A stretch of DNA of 64,000 nucleotides from Pseudomonas sp. Q2-TVG4-2 (GCF_013620795.1 NZ_LGLW01000004.1:248001-312000); one strand, 5' to 3'; shown: positions 1 through 9,818, counted from the first letter of the stretch. Notes: generated by a model not told the origin, from the letters alone. Program-made: numbers and translations.

Positions 1-1451
1 GCGAGACGGCCCCGGCGGCGGTCGACGAGAACCTGTTCATAAAAGCCGACGGCACGCCCATGGCTTTCCAAGAGGCAGTCGTCGGTGGCCGCTCAGTGGG
101 GGTCCCTGGCACGGTAAAAATGCTCGAACAGGCGCACCAACAATACGGCAAGCTGCCCTGGCGAGCATTGCTGCAGCCGGCCATCCGGCTCGCCGAGGAC
201 GGCTTCGAGATCAGCCCGCGGCTGCATGGGCTACTTGAGAGCGACCCGGCGCTTCGCGACAATCCGCCAGCAGCCGCCTTCTATTACCAACCAGATGGTT
301 CGCCCTGGCCGGTGGGCCACCGCTTGCGCAACCCCGCGCTCGCCGCGCTGCTACGCAACATTGCCGAGCAAGGCAGCGACGCCTTCTATCGCGGCGCCAA
401 CGCCCAGGCGCTGGTCCGGCAGGTGAGCGAGCACCACAACCGCGGGACCGTCACCCTCAGCGATCTGGAGGTCTATGAACCGCGCCAGCGTGACCCGCTC
501 TGTAACCTCTGGCAGCAGCGCTATCAGGTATGCGGCTTTCCTCCGCCGTCATCAGGGCATATCACCCAGATGCAGATTCTCGGCATTCTCGAGCAGCTGC
601 CGTCGTTACCGGCCCTGGATCAGGGTGTGCCATCGGTGGAGTTCCTGCACCGCTATACCGAAGCGTCGCGCCTGGCCTATGCAGACCGCGCCAAATACCT
701 GGCCGACCCGGATTTCGTCCCGGTACCAGGCCGCACATGGAACAGCATGCTCGCCCCCAACTACCTCAAGCAGCGCGCCGGGCTGATCGGGCCGCGCAGC
801 ATGGGCATCGCCGAACCGGGCGAGCCTGGAACAATGCCCATCGCCTTCGCTTCCCAGCCTGCGCAACCGGAATACGGCACCAGCCACATCAGCATCGTCG
901 ACGATCAAGGCAATGCCTTGGCGATGACCACCACCATCGAACAGGCATTCGGCTCACGCCTACTCAATGACGGCGGAACCGGCTTGCCCGGTGGCTATTT
1001 GCTGAATAACGAACTCACCGATTTCGCTTTCGAGCCGCGTGACGCTCAGGGCCGGCCGGTTGCCAATCGCGTCGAGCCGAACAAACGACCCCGTTCGAGC
1101 ATGAGCCCGACGCTGGTATTCGACGCCGCCGGCAACCGGCTGCTTGCCAGCGTCGGTTCGCCCGGCGGTGCGGCGATCATTCACTTCACGGCGAAGACGC
1201 TGCTGGGCATGTATGGCTGGGGATTGAATGCGCAAAAGGCGATCGATCTGCCGAACTTCGGCAGCTTCAATGGCCCGACCGTCCTCGAAGCCGGGCGTTT
1301 TCCGGCTAGCACCGTGGAGTCATTGAGAGCGCGAGGCCATCAGATCAACGAGACGGAGATGACCAGCGGCCTGCAAGCCATCCAGCGCACCGACAGCGGC
1401 TGGTTCGGCGGAGCCGACCCGCGTCGGGAAGGCGTGGTGATGGGCGACTGA
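1..1451 (+). CDS. gamma-glutamyltransferase, 5' end outside the window
   Basis: This is the large C-terminal part of a gamma-glutamyltranspeptidase, an Ntn-hydrolase that transfers or hydrolyses the gamma-glutamyl group of glutathione, normally in the periplasm. The frame is open from base 3, and the residues before the first ATG (ETAPAA..., then AVVGGRSVGVPGT) are typical family sequence, so the gene starts upstream of the window. The autoprocessing site is visible as EYGTSHISIVDD, in which the Thr becomes the nucleophile of the small subunit. PRSSMSPTLVFD and GSPGGAAIIHF further down are standard small-subunit motifs. The sub-type (ggt versus a cephalosporin acylase-like relative) cannot be fixed without the N terminus. 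Confidence 0.9.
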   Translation, partial: ETAPAAVDENLFIKADGTPMAFQEAVVGGRSVGVPGTVKMLEQAHQQYGKLPWRALLQPAIRLAEDGFEISPRLHGLLESDPALRDNPPAAAFYYQPDGSPWPVGHRLRNPALAALLRNIAEQGSDAFYRGANAQALVRQVSEHHNRGTVTLSDLEVYEPRQRDPLCNLWQQRYQVCGFPPPSSGHITQMQILGILEQLPSLPALDQGVPSVEFLHRYTEASRLAYADRAKYLADPDFVPVPGRTWNSMLAPNYLKQRAGLIGPRSMGIAEPGEPGTMPIAFASQPAQPEYGTSHISIVDDQGNALAMTTTIEQAFGSRLLNDGGTGLPGGYLLNNELTDFAFEPRDAQGRPVANRVEPNKRPRSSMSPTLVFDAAGNRLLASVGSPGGAAIIHFTAKTLLGMYGWGLNAQKAIDLPNFGSFNGPTVLEAGRFPASTVESLRARGHQINETEMTSGLQAIQRTDSGWFGGADPRREGVVMGD

Positions 1452-1661
1452 ACCAGACCACCGGACAGGCCTGCGGCCTCCATTCGCCGCGGGGCGCGCC
1501 TCCCACTGAGCAAAGGTGCACCTGCGGCATCCGTGAGCGACACCCAATGGATCGCGAGCCCAGCTGCGCAGTCGTGAGCGGGCCCCATGGATCGGGCGTT
1601 CACTTTGCGGCTTTGTGGGGGGCCCGAGCCGGGGCGAATGGATTCAAGCGAACGCCAAGGC

Positions 1662-4415
1662 CTAGACGACTCGGGCCTCGACTTCCAGGCGCTCGATAGC
1701 GCTGTCGAGCTCATCCATCGCCTGGGCCGCGCTCGGGTGGTTCTGTTTCAATAGTGTTTCGCTGCGCTCGCAGGCCGCCCGCAATTGCGGAACACCGCAA
1801 TAGCGGGTAGCGCCGTGCAAACGGTGTACCCGGTCGATCATCGCCTGACGATCGTTTATCAGACGCGCCTCGCGAATGGCCTGGCGGTCGTCCTCCAGCG
1901 ATGCCAGCAACATGCTCATCATGTCCGCCGCCAGATCGGCCTTGCCTGCCGCCAGGCGCAGGCCCTCTTCGGCGTCCAGTACCTTGAGGTTATTGTCCGG
2001 CAGCAGCACATCGGCTGGTGCGGCGAGGAAGCTGCGCGACAGCGGCAGGCCAGTCCACTTCAAAATCACCTGCGCCAATTGCCGCTCGCTGATCGGCTTG
2101 GTCAGGTAATCGTCCAGACCACTCTGCAACAGCGAACGCTTTTCGTTGGACAGCGCATGTGCCGTGAGCGCGATGATCGGCATCGGTGGCTGGCCGCTGT
2201 CATCCTCCCAGCGACGAATCGCTTCGGTGGTCTGACGCCCGTCCATGCCAGGCATCTGCACGTCCATGAACACCAGGTCGAAAGGCTTGCGCTTGACCAC
2301 CTCAAGCGCTTCCCTGCCACTGCTTACCGCCTCGGCTTCGCCGCCCATGTCGGTCAGCAGGGTTTCGAGCAGCAACAGGTTGGCCGGATTGTCGTCGACG
2401 CAGAGCACGCGAGGCGGCCGCGTCTCGGGCATGACGATGTTCTCGGCCAGCGCTTGTGGTGGACGCAGCAGATCGAGCAAGACCCGCTGCAGCTTGCGGG
2501 TGCAGGCTGGCTTGCTCTGCAACTGGGTATGCGTGTGCGACTCGGGCAGGGCTTCGTGGTACTGCGCCTGCTCGCTGGTCGGGCAGAGCACGATGCATTT
2601 GCAGCCCAGCGCTTCAAATTCCCATAGCCGTTGGCAGAGTTGCTGGGGTGCGATTTCGCGGTGGGTCACGCCGAGCACGGCGATTTCGATTGGCGTGTCG
2701 CTTGCTTGCGCCGCGGCCACCGCCTCCTGCAGCTGATCCAGGGTATCGAAGGGCAGCACGTTCAGACCGCAACTTTCCAGCTGATGCTGCAAGGCCTGAC
2801 GCGCCAGCGGATGCTGTTCGAGCAAGCCGACCCTGCGTTGCAGCAGCGCCGCGCGAGGCAGGTCCTCGATATCGTCGCGAGCCTTGGGCAGGCTCAGGCT
2901 GATCCAGAATTCGGAACCCTCCTCCGGAATGCTGTCGACCCCGATTTCCCCGCCCATCTGTTCGATCAGACGCTTGGAAATCACCAACCCGAGCCCGGTG
3001 CCGCCGGGTTGACGCGACAGTGAGTTATCCGCCTGGCTGAAGGCCTGGAACAGCGCACGCAGATCCTGATCGGTCAGGCCTATCCCGGTGTCCTGCACGC
3101 TGATGCGCAGCTGCGCGCGATCGGAGCGTTCGTCCTCGACCATGGCGCGAACGACGACGGTCCCTTCGTTGGTGAACTTGATGGCGTTGCTGACTAGGTT
3201 GGTCAGCACTTGCTTGAGCCGCAACGGATCGCCCACCAGCGACAGCGGCGTGTCGCGATAGACCAGGCTGACCAGCTCCAGATGCTTGGAATGTGCCGCC
3301 GGGCCGAGGATGGTCAGCGTGTCCTCGATCAGGTCGCGCAGATTGAACGGAATGCTGTCGAGCACCAGCTTGCCGGCCTCGATCTTCGAGAAGTCGAGAA
3401 TCTCGTTGATGATCCCCAGCAGGCTGTCGGCGGACTTCTCGATGGTCGACAGATAATCCTGTTGTCGCGGCGTGAGGTCGCTCTTCTGCAGCAGATGGGT
3501 GAAGCCGAGGATGCCGTTGAGCGGGGTGCGAATCTCGTGGCTCATGTTGGCGAGGAATTCGGATTTGATCCGGCTGGCTTCCAGCGCCTCCTTGCGCGCC
3601 AGGTCCAGTTCGATGTTCTGGATCTCAATGGTCTCCAGGTTTTGCTGAACGTCTTCAGTGGCCTGGTCGATACTTTGCTGCAGTTCCTCGCGGGCGCTGA
3701 GCAGGGCCTCGGCCATGCGGTTGATACCCGCTGCAACCTCATCCATCTCGTGGCTGCCGAGCGGCGGCAGCCGGGTTTCCAGATAGCCGTCCTTGAGCTG
3801 CGCCACCGCGACCTTGACCTTGTGCAGCGGCTTGCTGATCGCCGTGCTCATACGCAGCGCCAGCAGCGCGGTGATGATCAGCCCGGCGCCGATCAGCAGC
3901 AGGCTGGTGAACAGGCTGCGGTAGCCGCGCAGCAACGTGCCCTGGTGCGACAGCTCCAGCTCCAGCCAACCAATCTGGCGGAGGTCGTCTTCCGGATCGT
4001 CTGCGGCAAGATTCAGGTGTTTGCCGAGTACCGGCAAGAGGATGCGCGTGGTGTCGACGCTGCTGACCTGGGTCAGCGCCTCCGGGTCGGTCGGCGGCGA
4101 GGGGGTGATCATGTGCGGCCCGGCATGGGCCAGCATGTTGCGCTCGGTATCGAGGATGGACACCGCGCGCACATCGGGCTGATCCAGTACCTGATTGAGG
4201 ATTCGCTGCAGGCGCTTGCCATAACCCTGCGCCATGGCCGGCGCCGCCAACGGCGCAAGCTGTTCGGCGACCAGCTTACCGCGCTCGTCCAGCTGGTGGC
4301 GCATCTCCGACAGCTGCATCCAGGTGAAGTAGATGCCGAGCGCCACGGCCAGCACCGTGCTGGGCAGCAATATCAGCACCAGTACGCGACTCTTTATTCC
4401 TAGGTCTTTCAGCAC
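1662..4415 (-). CDS. gacS: hybrid sensor histidine kinase GacS/BarA
   Basis: 917 residues. GacS is the membrane sensor that phosphorylates GacA and, through Rsm small RNAs, controls secondary metabolism, biofilm and virulence traits. The order is: N-terminal membrane segment, periplasmic region, second membrane segment and HAMP, HisKA with SHEIRTPLNG near residue 290, HATPase with the GGTGLGL box, a degenerate receiver-like stretch, a true receiver domain with the phospho-acceptor in FDLVFMDVQMPGMDG, and a C-terminal HPt with RLHGATRYCG. The length and the MLKDLGIKSRV start match pseudomonad GacS. The start codon is GTG at 4415, since the nearby ATG is out of frame. It is transcribed alone. 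gacA is not in the window, as is usual. Confidence 0.95.
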   Translation of the reverse strand: MLKDLGIKSRVLVLILLPSTVLAVALGIYFTWMQLSEMRHQLDERGKLVAEQLAPLAAPAMAQGYGKRLQRILNQVLDQPDVRAVSILDTERNMLAHAGPHMITPSPPTDPEALTQVSSVDTTRILLPVLGKHLNLAADDPEDDLRQIGWLELELSHQGTLLRGYRSLFTSLLLIGAGLIITALLALRMSTAISKPLHKVKVAVAQLKDGYLETRLPPLGSHEMDEVAAGINRMAEALLSAREELQQSIDQATEDVQQNLETIEIQNIELDLARKEALEASRIKSEFLANMSHEIRTPLNGILGFTHLLQKSDLTPRQQDYLSTIEKSADSLLGIINEILDFSKIEAGKLVLDSIPFNLRDLIEDTLTILGPAAHSKHLELVSLVYRDTPLSLVGDPLRLKQVLTNLVSNAIKFTNEGTVVVRAMVEDERSDRAQLRISVQDTGIGLTDQDLRALFQAFSQADNSLSRQPGGTGLGLVISKRLIEQMGGEIGVDSIPEEGSEFWISLSLPKARDDIEDLPRAALLQRRVGLLEQHPLARQALQHQLESCGLNVLPFDTLDQLQEAVAAAQASDTPIEIAVLGVTHREIAPQQLCQRLWEFEALGCKCIVLCPTSEQAQYHEALPESHTHTQLQSKPACTRKLQRVLLDLLRPPQALAENIVMPETRPPRVLCVDDNPANLLLLETLLTDMGGEAEAVSSGREALEVVKRKPFDLVFMDVQMPGMDGRQTTEAIRRWEDDSGQPPMPIIALTAHALSNEKRSLLQSGLDDYLTKPISERQLAQVILKWTGLPLSRSFLAAPADVLLPDNNLKVLDAEEGLRLAAGKADLAADMMSMLLASLEDDRQAIREARLINDRQAMIDRVHRLHGATRYCGVPQLRAACERSETLLKQNHPSAAQAMDELDSAIERLEVEARVV

Positions 4416-4545
4416 GGATCCATTCCCCTGGTGGCCAGAGCGCTAGTGTAGCGGCTCCCTGAGCGGGAATCTGCCTGCCAGAGCGGCCGAGTGACAACCG
4501 TGAGAGATCCATCCGTCCCTGTCGCCTGGGGCGGGTTGTTGTCGC

Positions 4546-5172
4546 TCAGTCCAGACCGCGGATGTCGCGCCCTTGGAAATGCGGGAGCTTCCACTGAAAC
4601 GTCATCGCCAACACTCGGAACAGGAAGCCGGCACAGAGCGTGGCAAGCGAGGCGATGGAGTTGCTGACGCCCAGCCACAACAGGCCGACGTAAAGCACGC
4701 CGGTAAACAGCGCCACGGTCGCATACAGCTCGCGCTGCAGCACCATTGGCACCTCATTGCAGAGGATGTCGCGCAGCAGTCCGCCGAATATGCCGGTAAT
4801 CAAGCCGGCCAGCACGACGATCGTGGGGTGCGCGCCCATCTCCATCGCCACGCCGCAACCGATCACCGTGAAGGCCACCAGACCCAGGCCATCGACCAGC
4901 AAAAATACCTGGCGAAGGTGGTGCATGTGCCGCGCGACCATGGCGGTGACAATCGCCGCGCCGACCGTAAAGCCGAGGTATTCGGGGTTGGCGATCCAGC
5001 CAATCGGGTAATGCCCCAGCAGGACATCGCGCGCCGTGCCGCCGCCCAGCGCAGTGACGGTGCCCAGCAGGCAGATACCGAACAGGTCCATGCCACGACG
5101 CATGCCCATGATGGCGCCGGACATGGCTTCGGCCGTGATGGCGATCAGATAGATGATGTGCAGCAGCGTCAC
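4546..5172 (-). CDS. trimeric intracellular cation channel (TRIC) family inner membrane protein
   Basis: A YadS-like (UPF0126/TRIC) membrane protein with about seven hydrophobic helices built as two repeats. The repeat signature is seen twice, as LGTVTALGGGTARDVLLG and FGGLLRDILCNEVP, which is diagnostic of the family. Bacterial members form homotrimeric monovalent cation channels, and their physiological role is uncertain. An ATG at 5214 would give 222 residues. The GTG at 5172 gives 208 residues, close to the usual length, and starts directly at the first membrane helix (TLLHIIYLIAITAEAM), so it is preferred. It is divergent from the neighbouring LysR-type gene across about 120 bases. Confidence 0.85.
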   Translation of the reverse strand: MTLLHIIYLIAITAEAMSGAIMGMRRGMDLFGICLLGTVTALGGGTARDVLLGHYPIGWIANPEYLGFTVGAAIVTAMVARHMHHLRQVFLLVDGLGLVAFTVIGCGVAMEMGAHPTIVVLAGLITGIFGGLLRDILCNEVPMVLQRELYATVALFTGVLYVGLLWLGVSNSIASLATLCAGFLFRVLAMTFQWKLPHFQGRDIRGLD

Positions 5173-5295
5173 AGCGAGACTCCAAACGGGGCATAACAGT
5201 GAAAGGTGCGCCATTATGGGCCCGACCCGGGTTTAATCGACTCAGCTAAGTAAATTTAGGCTATACAAACATTTTCTTAAGCTGGAAGAAGTCAC

Positions 5296-6198
5296 TTGAA
5301 TCTCGATCCGAAGCAGACCGAAGCCTTCCGCGCTGTCATCAATACCGGCAGCTTCGAGCAGGCGGCCCTGCGCCTGCATTTGACCCCACCGGCGATTTCC
5401 CAACGGGTGCGTGCCTTGGAAAGTGCTCTGGGCAATGCGCTGGTGGTGCGTAGCCGGCCGTGCCGGCCAACCGAGACCGGCCAGCGGTTGTTGCAGTACC
5501 TCAAGCGTGCCACTTTGCTGGAAGCCGACCTGATGGCGGACCTCGCCGAGCGCAGCGATGCGCCTCTGGTGGTGGTCGCCGCGCTTAACGCCGACAGCCT
5601 GGGCACCTGGTTCTTTCCGGCGCTGGCCGACGTGCTGATCCGCGAGCGGGTGCTGCTGGATCTCACCATCGAGGACCAGGACCATACCTACAGCCTGCTG
5701 GAAACCGGCCTGGCGATCGGCTGCATCAGCACCGAACCCAAGCCCATGCGTGGTTGTACGGCCAAACCACTGGGCAGCATGCGTTATCGCCTGGTGGCAT
5801 CCGCCGCGTTTCGCCAACAGCACTTCGCCAATGGCCTGACCCGCAATGCCGCGCGCAAGGCGCCGGTAGTCGCCTACACGCGCAAGGACCGTCTCACCTC
5901 GTCGTTCCTGCTGCGCCAGCTGGGCCTGCCGGAAGGCGCCTATCCCTGCCATTACGTGCCAGGCTCAGAGCCACGTTTCAATGCGATTCGCTGCGGGTTG
6001 GGCTATGGCATGGTGCCGGAGCTGCTGCTGCACGATGCGCTGAATCAGGGTGAGGTGGTTGATCTGGCCGCGGACACACCGCTGGATATTTCGCTGTATT
6101 GGCATACCTGGAAGGTGCAATCGCCGCGGATGGAAAACCTGTCGCGGCAGATCGTCGAGGCCGCACCGAGAATTCTCGCCCGGCCTGAGGGGACGTAG
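5296..6198 (+). CDS. argP: LysR-type regulator of the ArgP/IciA type
   Basis: 300 residues, with an N-terminal winged helix (AVINTGSFEQAALRLHLTPPAISQRVRALE) followed by a substrate-binding domain. The N-terminal sequence LDPKQTEAFRAVI and the helix-turn-helix are close to ArgP, which responds to lysine and arginine and typically activates the exporter gene argO. The start is TTG at 5296, preceded by a GGAAGAAG ribosome-binding sequence, and no better in-frame start was found. No LysE/ArgO exporter lies next to it in this window, so its target is inferred from the family. The symbol is given at moderate confidence. Confidence 0.8.
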   Translation: MNLDPKQTEAFRAVINTGSFEQAALRLHLTPPAISQRVRALESALGNALVVRSRPCRPTETGQRLLQYLKRATLLEADLMADLAERSDAPLVVVAALNADSLGTWFFPALADVLIRERVLLDLTIEDQDHTYSLLETGLAIGCISTEPKPMRGCTAKPLGSMRYRLVASAAFRQQHFANGLTRNAARKAPVVAYTRKDRLTSSFLLRQLGLPEGAYPCHYVPGSEPRFNAIRCGLGYGMVPELLLHDALNQGEVVDLAADTPLDISLYWHTWKVQSPRMENLSRQIVEAAPRILARPEGT

Positions 6199-6235
6199 TG
6201 CACGAGGCCGGTTGATCACCCCGCCAGCGCGCCCC

Positions 6236-6315
6236 TGGTTCGCGAGCAAGCTCGTGCCTACAAAACGGTCAGGCGCTAACCTCGGCAGCGTAGGAGCGAG
6301 CTTGCTCGCGAAGAG
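6236..6315. repeat. REPIN (inverted pair of REP palindromes)
   Basis: Two REP-like units lie head to head: TTCGCGAGCAAGCTCG at 6239-6254 and its reverse complement CGAGCTTGCTCGCGAA at 6297-6312. Each is flanked on the inner side by a CCTAC/GTAGG element. This is the doublet (REPIN) arrangement known in Pseudomonas, mobilised in trans by RAYT transposases. It lies between argP and the phosphopantetheinyl transferase gene, a normal extragenic location. A related single unit lies at 13406-13429. Confidence 0.85.
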
Positions 6316-6380
6316 ATCCATGCAACGGGAAGTGCATTTCCGGAACTGCACAGGGCCCGGTAGTGAGGCACACTAGCGCC

Positions 6381-7136
6381 ATGAATTCCCATCCCCAACA
6401 TCCCGCCTGCTGCACGCCACTGCGGGATCACTGGCCGCTGCCGCTTGCCTTGTCGGGTGTGCAGCTGATCAGCACTCGCTTCGAACCGGACCTGCTCGAC
6501 CCGGAGGATTTCGACCGCTGGGGCATTCCTGCCATGAGGGCGGTGAGCAAACGCCAGACCGAATTTCTCGCCGGACGCATCTGCGCCTACGAAGCCCTGC
6601 GCAGGGTTACCGGCGTGCCGGGCATTCCGACGACCGCGGAAGACCGCTCGCCCTGCTGGCCGTCCGGAATAGTCGGCTCGATTACCCACGGCGCCGGCTG
6701 GGCCGCGGTGGTCGTGGCACGGAGCGATCAGTGGCGCGGACTTGGCCTCGATGTAGAGAAGATGCTGCCCGTCGCTCGGGCCGACCGGCTGGCCGCTGAG
6801 ATTCTCACGCCGCGGGAGCTGGAAGGCTATGCCGGGCTCGATGACGCGCAGCGGGCAATGCGGGTGACGCTGACGTTTTCGATCAAGGAAAGCCTGTTCA
6901 AGGCGCTCTATCCGCTGGTGAAGACGCGCTTCTATTTTCAGGAGGCCGAACTGACCCACCACGACACAGACGGCAACGCGCGTCTGCGCCTGCTCAATGA
7001 CCTCTCGGAAGAATGGAGAACCGGCGCAGAACTGGAAGGCCAGTTCGTGCAGTTCGACGATTACCTGCTCAGTCTGGTCAGCATTCCGGCCGCCTCAGAA
7101 CGCGAACATCGTCGAAAACCCTCGCCCCCGGCTTGA
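6381..7136 (+). CDS. 4'-phosphopantetheinyl transferase (EntD/PcpS type)
   Basis: 251 residues. The enzyme moves the phosphopantetheine arm from CoA to a Ser of acyl or peptidyl carrier proteins. The three family motifs are present: GSITHGAGWAAVVVA near residue 104, GLGLDVEKM with the Mg-binding Asp and Glu, and FSIKESLFKALYP with the WxxKES-type KES. Its size and N-terminal extension fit the EntD/PcpS class, which in pseudomonads serves as the broad-range PPTase. A GTG at 6363 in the same frame would add six residues. The ATG at 6381 is preferred. Confidence 0.9.
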   Translation: MNSHPQHPACCTPLRDHWPLPLALSGVQLISTRFEPDLLDPEDFDRWGIPAMRAVSKRQTEFLAGRICAYEALRRVTGVPGIPTTAEDRSPCWPSGIVGSITHGAGWAAVVVARSDQWRGLGLDVEKMLPVARADRLAAEILTPRELEGYAGLDDAQRAMRVTLTFSIKESLFKALYPLVKTRFYFQEAELTHHDTDGNARLRLLNDLSEEWRTGAELEGQFVQFDDYLLSLVSIPAASEREHRRKPSPPA

Positions 7137-7246
7137 CGGCTTATGGCGACCCACCCGGCAGGACATCGACGCCAATCGGTGCAACCCATCATCCGCATGT
7201 CGTTCTTTGCAGTCTCGATGAATCGATTCGCACCGATGCCTCAGAA

Positions 7247-8848
7247 CTATCCCGACTGTTTGCGCGGCCAGACCAGGCTGAAGCGAGCGCCGCCCAGTTC
7301 GCTGTGGCCGATCTGCGAGCGGCCGCCGTGCCAGTAGGTGATCCGCCGGACAATGGACAGCCCGAGGCCATGCCCGCCAGAGGCGCGGGTGCGGCTGTCG
7401 TCCAGGCGCAGGAACGGCGCGAAGACCTTCTCCCACGCCTCCTCTGGCACGCCCGGGCCATCATCGTCGACGGCAAGCTGCGCCCGCTCGTCATCAATAG
7501 TGAAGCTCACCTGTACCCGCGTTTCAGCATGGCGCATGGCGTTGGTCACCAGATTGCTCAAGGCACGGCGCAGATAGTGCGGTTCGGCCTCGACAAGGCT
7601 GCCGCCGTCATCGAACGTCACGCAGGGCCCGCGCTCTACCCGTACGTCTGGCCGCAGGGGTGCCAGCTCACCAATGACCTGATCCACCAGCGCACGGAGG
7701 TCGACCCTCTGAAAGGTCAGTTCCGGCGAACCGCGCTCAAGACGCGTGTATACCAGCATCTCGTCCACCAGACGATCCAGGTCGTCGATGTCGCCGTCCA
7801 TATCGTCGAGGTACCGGGTTCGCGCCTCCGGCGTTTGCGCCGAACCGGCCATTTCCAGCCCGAAGCGCAACCGCGCGACCGGCGTGCGCAGCTCATGAGC
7901 CACCGCACTGACCATTTCCCGCTGGACCGCCAGTAGGCGCTGCAGGTGGCTGGCCATGCCGTTGAATGCCTTCGCCAGCCGCCCGACCGAATCCGTGCCG
8001 GCATCCGGCACGCGAGCTTCCAGATGCCCACCGGCGATACGCGTGGCGGCGCTTTCTACCTCACGCACACGTCGCTCCAGGTGACGCACCAGCAGGTAGA
8101 CCATCAGCCCGATCAGCGACAGGCCGAGCACGCCGATCAGCACCAGCAATTGCGGCGGATAGGGATTTAACTGGTACAGCGGCCCCATGGACATGATCCA
8201 GGGCGTCCCGGCGATCGCCGCGAATACCCGAATGGCCTCGCCACCACCGACCAGCGCCATCACCGTGTCGCCTTCATCCAGCCGTCGGCGCTGATCGTCA
8301 TCGAGGCTGGCGCTGTTACGGGTCAGCAGTTCCAGTGGATAGCCGAAACCGCGCGCCTCCTTGAGTTCAGCCAGGCGCTGGGGTTGTTCGTCTTCGGGAT
8401 AGCGGATCAGCTCGTCGATCAGCAGATAGATGGTCGCGCGCGCCAGCTGCTCACTGAGCTGTTCGACCTCGCCGGTCAGCACCAGACGGTCCTCGGCGCT
8501 GACCAGGGAGAACACCGTGACGCTGTGCGGACGCATTTGCTCCACCAGCACCTGCCCATGCAGCAGCCGGGTCTCCAGTCGGCTTTCCAGGCTGACGTCT
8601 CCCAGCGTGCGGACCCGCAATGGTATGCCCAGCAAACGCCCCCAGAGATTGGCTGCCTGGCGCCGCTCGATCGGCGTCATGCTGCTCATGTTGTGCGCCA
8701 TCAGGCGAAAGGTGCCGCCAGCGAGCGCCTCGCGGTGCCGGTCGGCACGCACCTCGTTGAGCAGATGCAGACCGCCGGCGCCCAGCAGCCCGACCAGCAC
8801 CAACACGGCGAGCATGCCGCCGTAGATGCGCAGGAAGATCGAATTCAC
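7247..8848 (-). CDS. two-component sensor histidine kinase, RstB-like
   Basis: 533 residues: N-terminal membrane helix (GMLAVLVLVGLLGAGGL), a long periplasmic domain, a second helix (LLVLIGVLGLSLIGLMVYLLV), HAMP, HisKA with phospho-acceptor HELRTPVARLRFG, and an HATPase with VDDDGPGVP and GHGLGLSIV. It overlaps the upstream response-regulator gene by four bases (8845-8848), so the two are translationally coupled. Its architecture and partner are those of RstB/CpxA-group kinases. The signal is not known. It converges on the phosphopantetheinyl transferase gene. Confidence 0.88.
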   Translation of the reverse strand: MNSIFLRIYGGMLAVLVLVGLLGAGGLHLLNEVRADRHREALAGGTFRLMAHNMSSMTPIERRQAANLWGRLLGIPLRVRTLGDVSLESRLETRLLHGQVLVEQMRPHSVTVFSLVSAEDRLVLTGEVEQLSEQLARATIYLLIDELIRYPEDEQPQRLAELKEARGFGYPLELLTRNSASLDDDQRRRLDEGDTVMALVGGGEAIRVFAAIAGTPWIMSMGPLYQLNPYPPQLLVLIGVLGLSLIGLMVYLLVRHLERRVREVESAATRIAGGHLEARVPDAGTDSVGRLAKAFNGMASHLQRLLAVQREMVSAVAHELRTPVARLRFGLEMAGSAQTPEARTRYLDDMDGDIDDLDRLVDEMLVYTRLERGSPELTFQRVDLRALVDQVIGELAPLRPDVRVERGPCVTFDDGGSLVEAEPHYLRRALSNLVTNAMRHAETRVQVSFTIDDERAQLAVDDDGPGVPEEAWEKVFAPFLRLDDSRTRASGGHGLGLSIVRRITYWHGGRSQIGHSELGGARFSLVWPRKQSG

Positions 8849-9567
8849 TGCAGCGCTTCAGCCGCTTCGGATACGAACAGATAGCCCTTGCCGCGCACCG
8901 TCTTGATCAATCGGGGATGATCCGGATCGTCGCCGATCTTCGGACGGATACGTGAAATACGCACGTCGATCGAGCGATCCTGGCCGTCGTATTCGATCCC
9001 ACGCAGCTCGGTGAAGATATGTTCACGGGACATGATGCGCCCGGGATTGGAGGTCAACAACCACAGCAAATCGAACTCCGCCCCGGTCAGCTCAATGCCC
9101 TCGCCTCGCAGCCAGGCCTCGCGTAGCGCGTTGTCGACCACCAGCGGGCCGTATTGCAACCGTTTGCTGCTCGTTGCCGTGGGCGTCTCCGCTCCTTCGC
9201 GCCGGCGCAGCAGCGCCCGAATGCGTGCCAGCAACAGCCGCGGCCGCACCGGCTTGCAAACGTAATCGTCTGCGCCGATTTCCAGGCCGAGCACCTGATC
9301 GAGATCATCGGCGCGGGCGGTCAGCATCAGGATCGGCCCGTCATAGCGGTCTCGCACCTTGCGGCAGATGGACAGGCCGTCCTCGCCTGGCAGCATCAGA
9401 TCGAGTACGACCAGATCGGGTCGCTCATTGATGATCCGCTCGGCTGCCTGAGCACCGTCCGCTTCGATCGTTACCTGCAAGCCATTGCTTTCGAGATATT
9501 CCCGGGTCAGCTCGGCCAACCGCTGATCATCTTCGACGATGAGAATTCGCCAAGCCTCTTGATCCAT
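8845..9567 (-). CDS. OmpR-family response regulator, RstA-like
   Basis: 240 residues from the ATG at 9567 (MDQEAWRILIVEDDQRLAEL). The reading frame stays open upstream to 9828, but only the 9567 start begins just before the receiver domain. The receiver has its acidic pocket in IVEDD and the phospho-acceptor Asp in LVVLDLMLPGEDG. The C-terminal winged helix contains LTGAEFDLLWLL and SIDVRISRIRPKIGDD, which is OmpR/PhoB type. It is the first gene of a two-gene operon with the RstB-like kinase. The 727-base leader of nrdA begins next to its start, so the two promoters diverge. Confidence 0.9.
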   Translation of the reverse strand: MDQEAWRILIVEDDQRLAELTREYLESNGLQVTIEADGAQAAERIINERPDLVVLDLMLPGEDGLSICRKVRDRYDGPILMLTARADDLDQVLGLEIGADDYVCKPVRPRLLLARIRALLRRREGAETPTATSSKRLQYGPLVVDNALREAWLRGEGIELTGAEFDLLWLLTSNPGRIMSREHIFTELRGIEYDGQDRSIDVRISRIRPKIGDDPDHPRLIKTVRGKGYLFVSEAAEALQ

Positions 9568-9664
9568 TTGCGCCTCCGCAACAGCACCGCCACGCCCGTC
9601 GAGGGGCGGGTCATTGTACTCAAGCAAACCCGCCAGACGAGCCCCTCGAAAGGACTTGCAAAAA

Positions 9665-9680
9665 ACACAACATATAGTGT
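9665..9680. promoter_or_regulatory. NrdR-box-like site, distal copy
   Basis: ACACAACATATAGTGT differs from the NrdR-box consensus ACACWATATATWGTGT at one position. It lies 98 bases upstream of the response-regulator start and 614 bases upstream of nrdA. That is far from nrdA, so it may instead act on the divergent gene or be fortuitous. Confidence 0.5.
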
Positions 9681-9809
9681 TAAGGGCCGCACCGAAATCG
9701 CGCTGCAAATCCTTGAAAATACTCGGTAGTTCGTCGGGTTGCGGTGCAGCCCTTTGCCACTGCGGTCTCGCCTCCGGAAACGGCCCTTCGCCCACAAATC
9801 GCCCACATG

Positions 9810-9818
9810 TTATCCACA
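9810..9818 (+). promoter_or_regulatory. perfect DnaA box upstream of nrdA
   Basis: TTATCCACA matches the strict DnaA-box consensus. DnaA control of nrdAB is established in Escherichia coli, where it couples dNTP supply to replication initiation. One site only is seen, about 475 bases before nrdA. Confidence 0.55.

Noticed and set aside
7013-7936. Plus-strand frame of 307 codons across the end of the PPTase gene and the RstB-like gene
   Set aside because: It overlaps two well supported genes in other frames and its composition is that of reversed GC-rich coding sequence.
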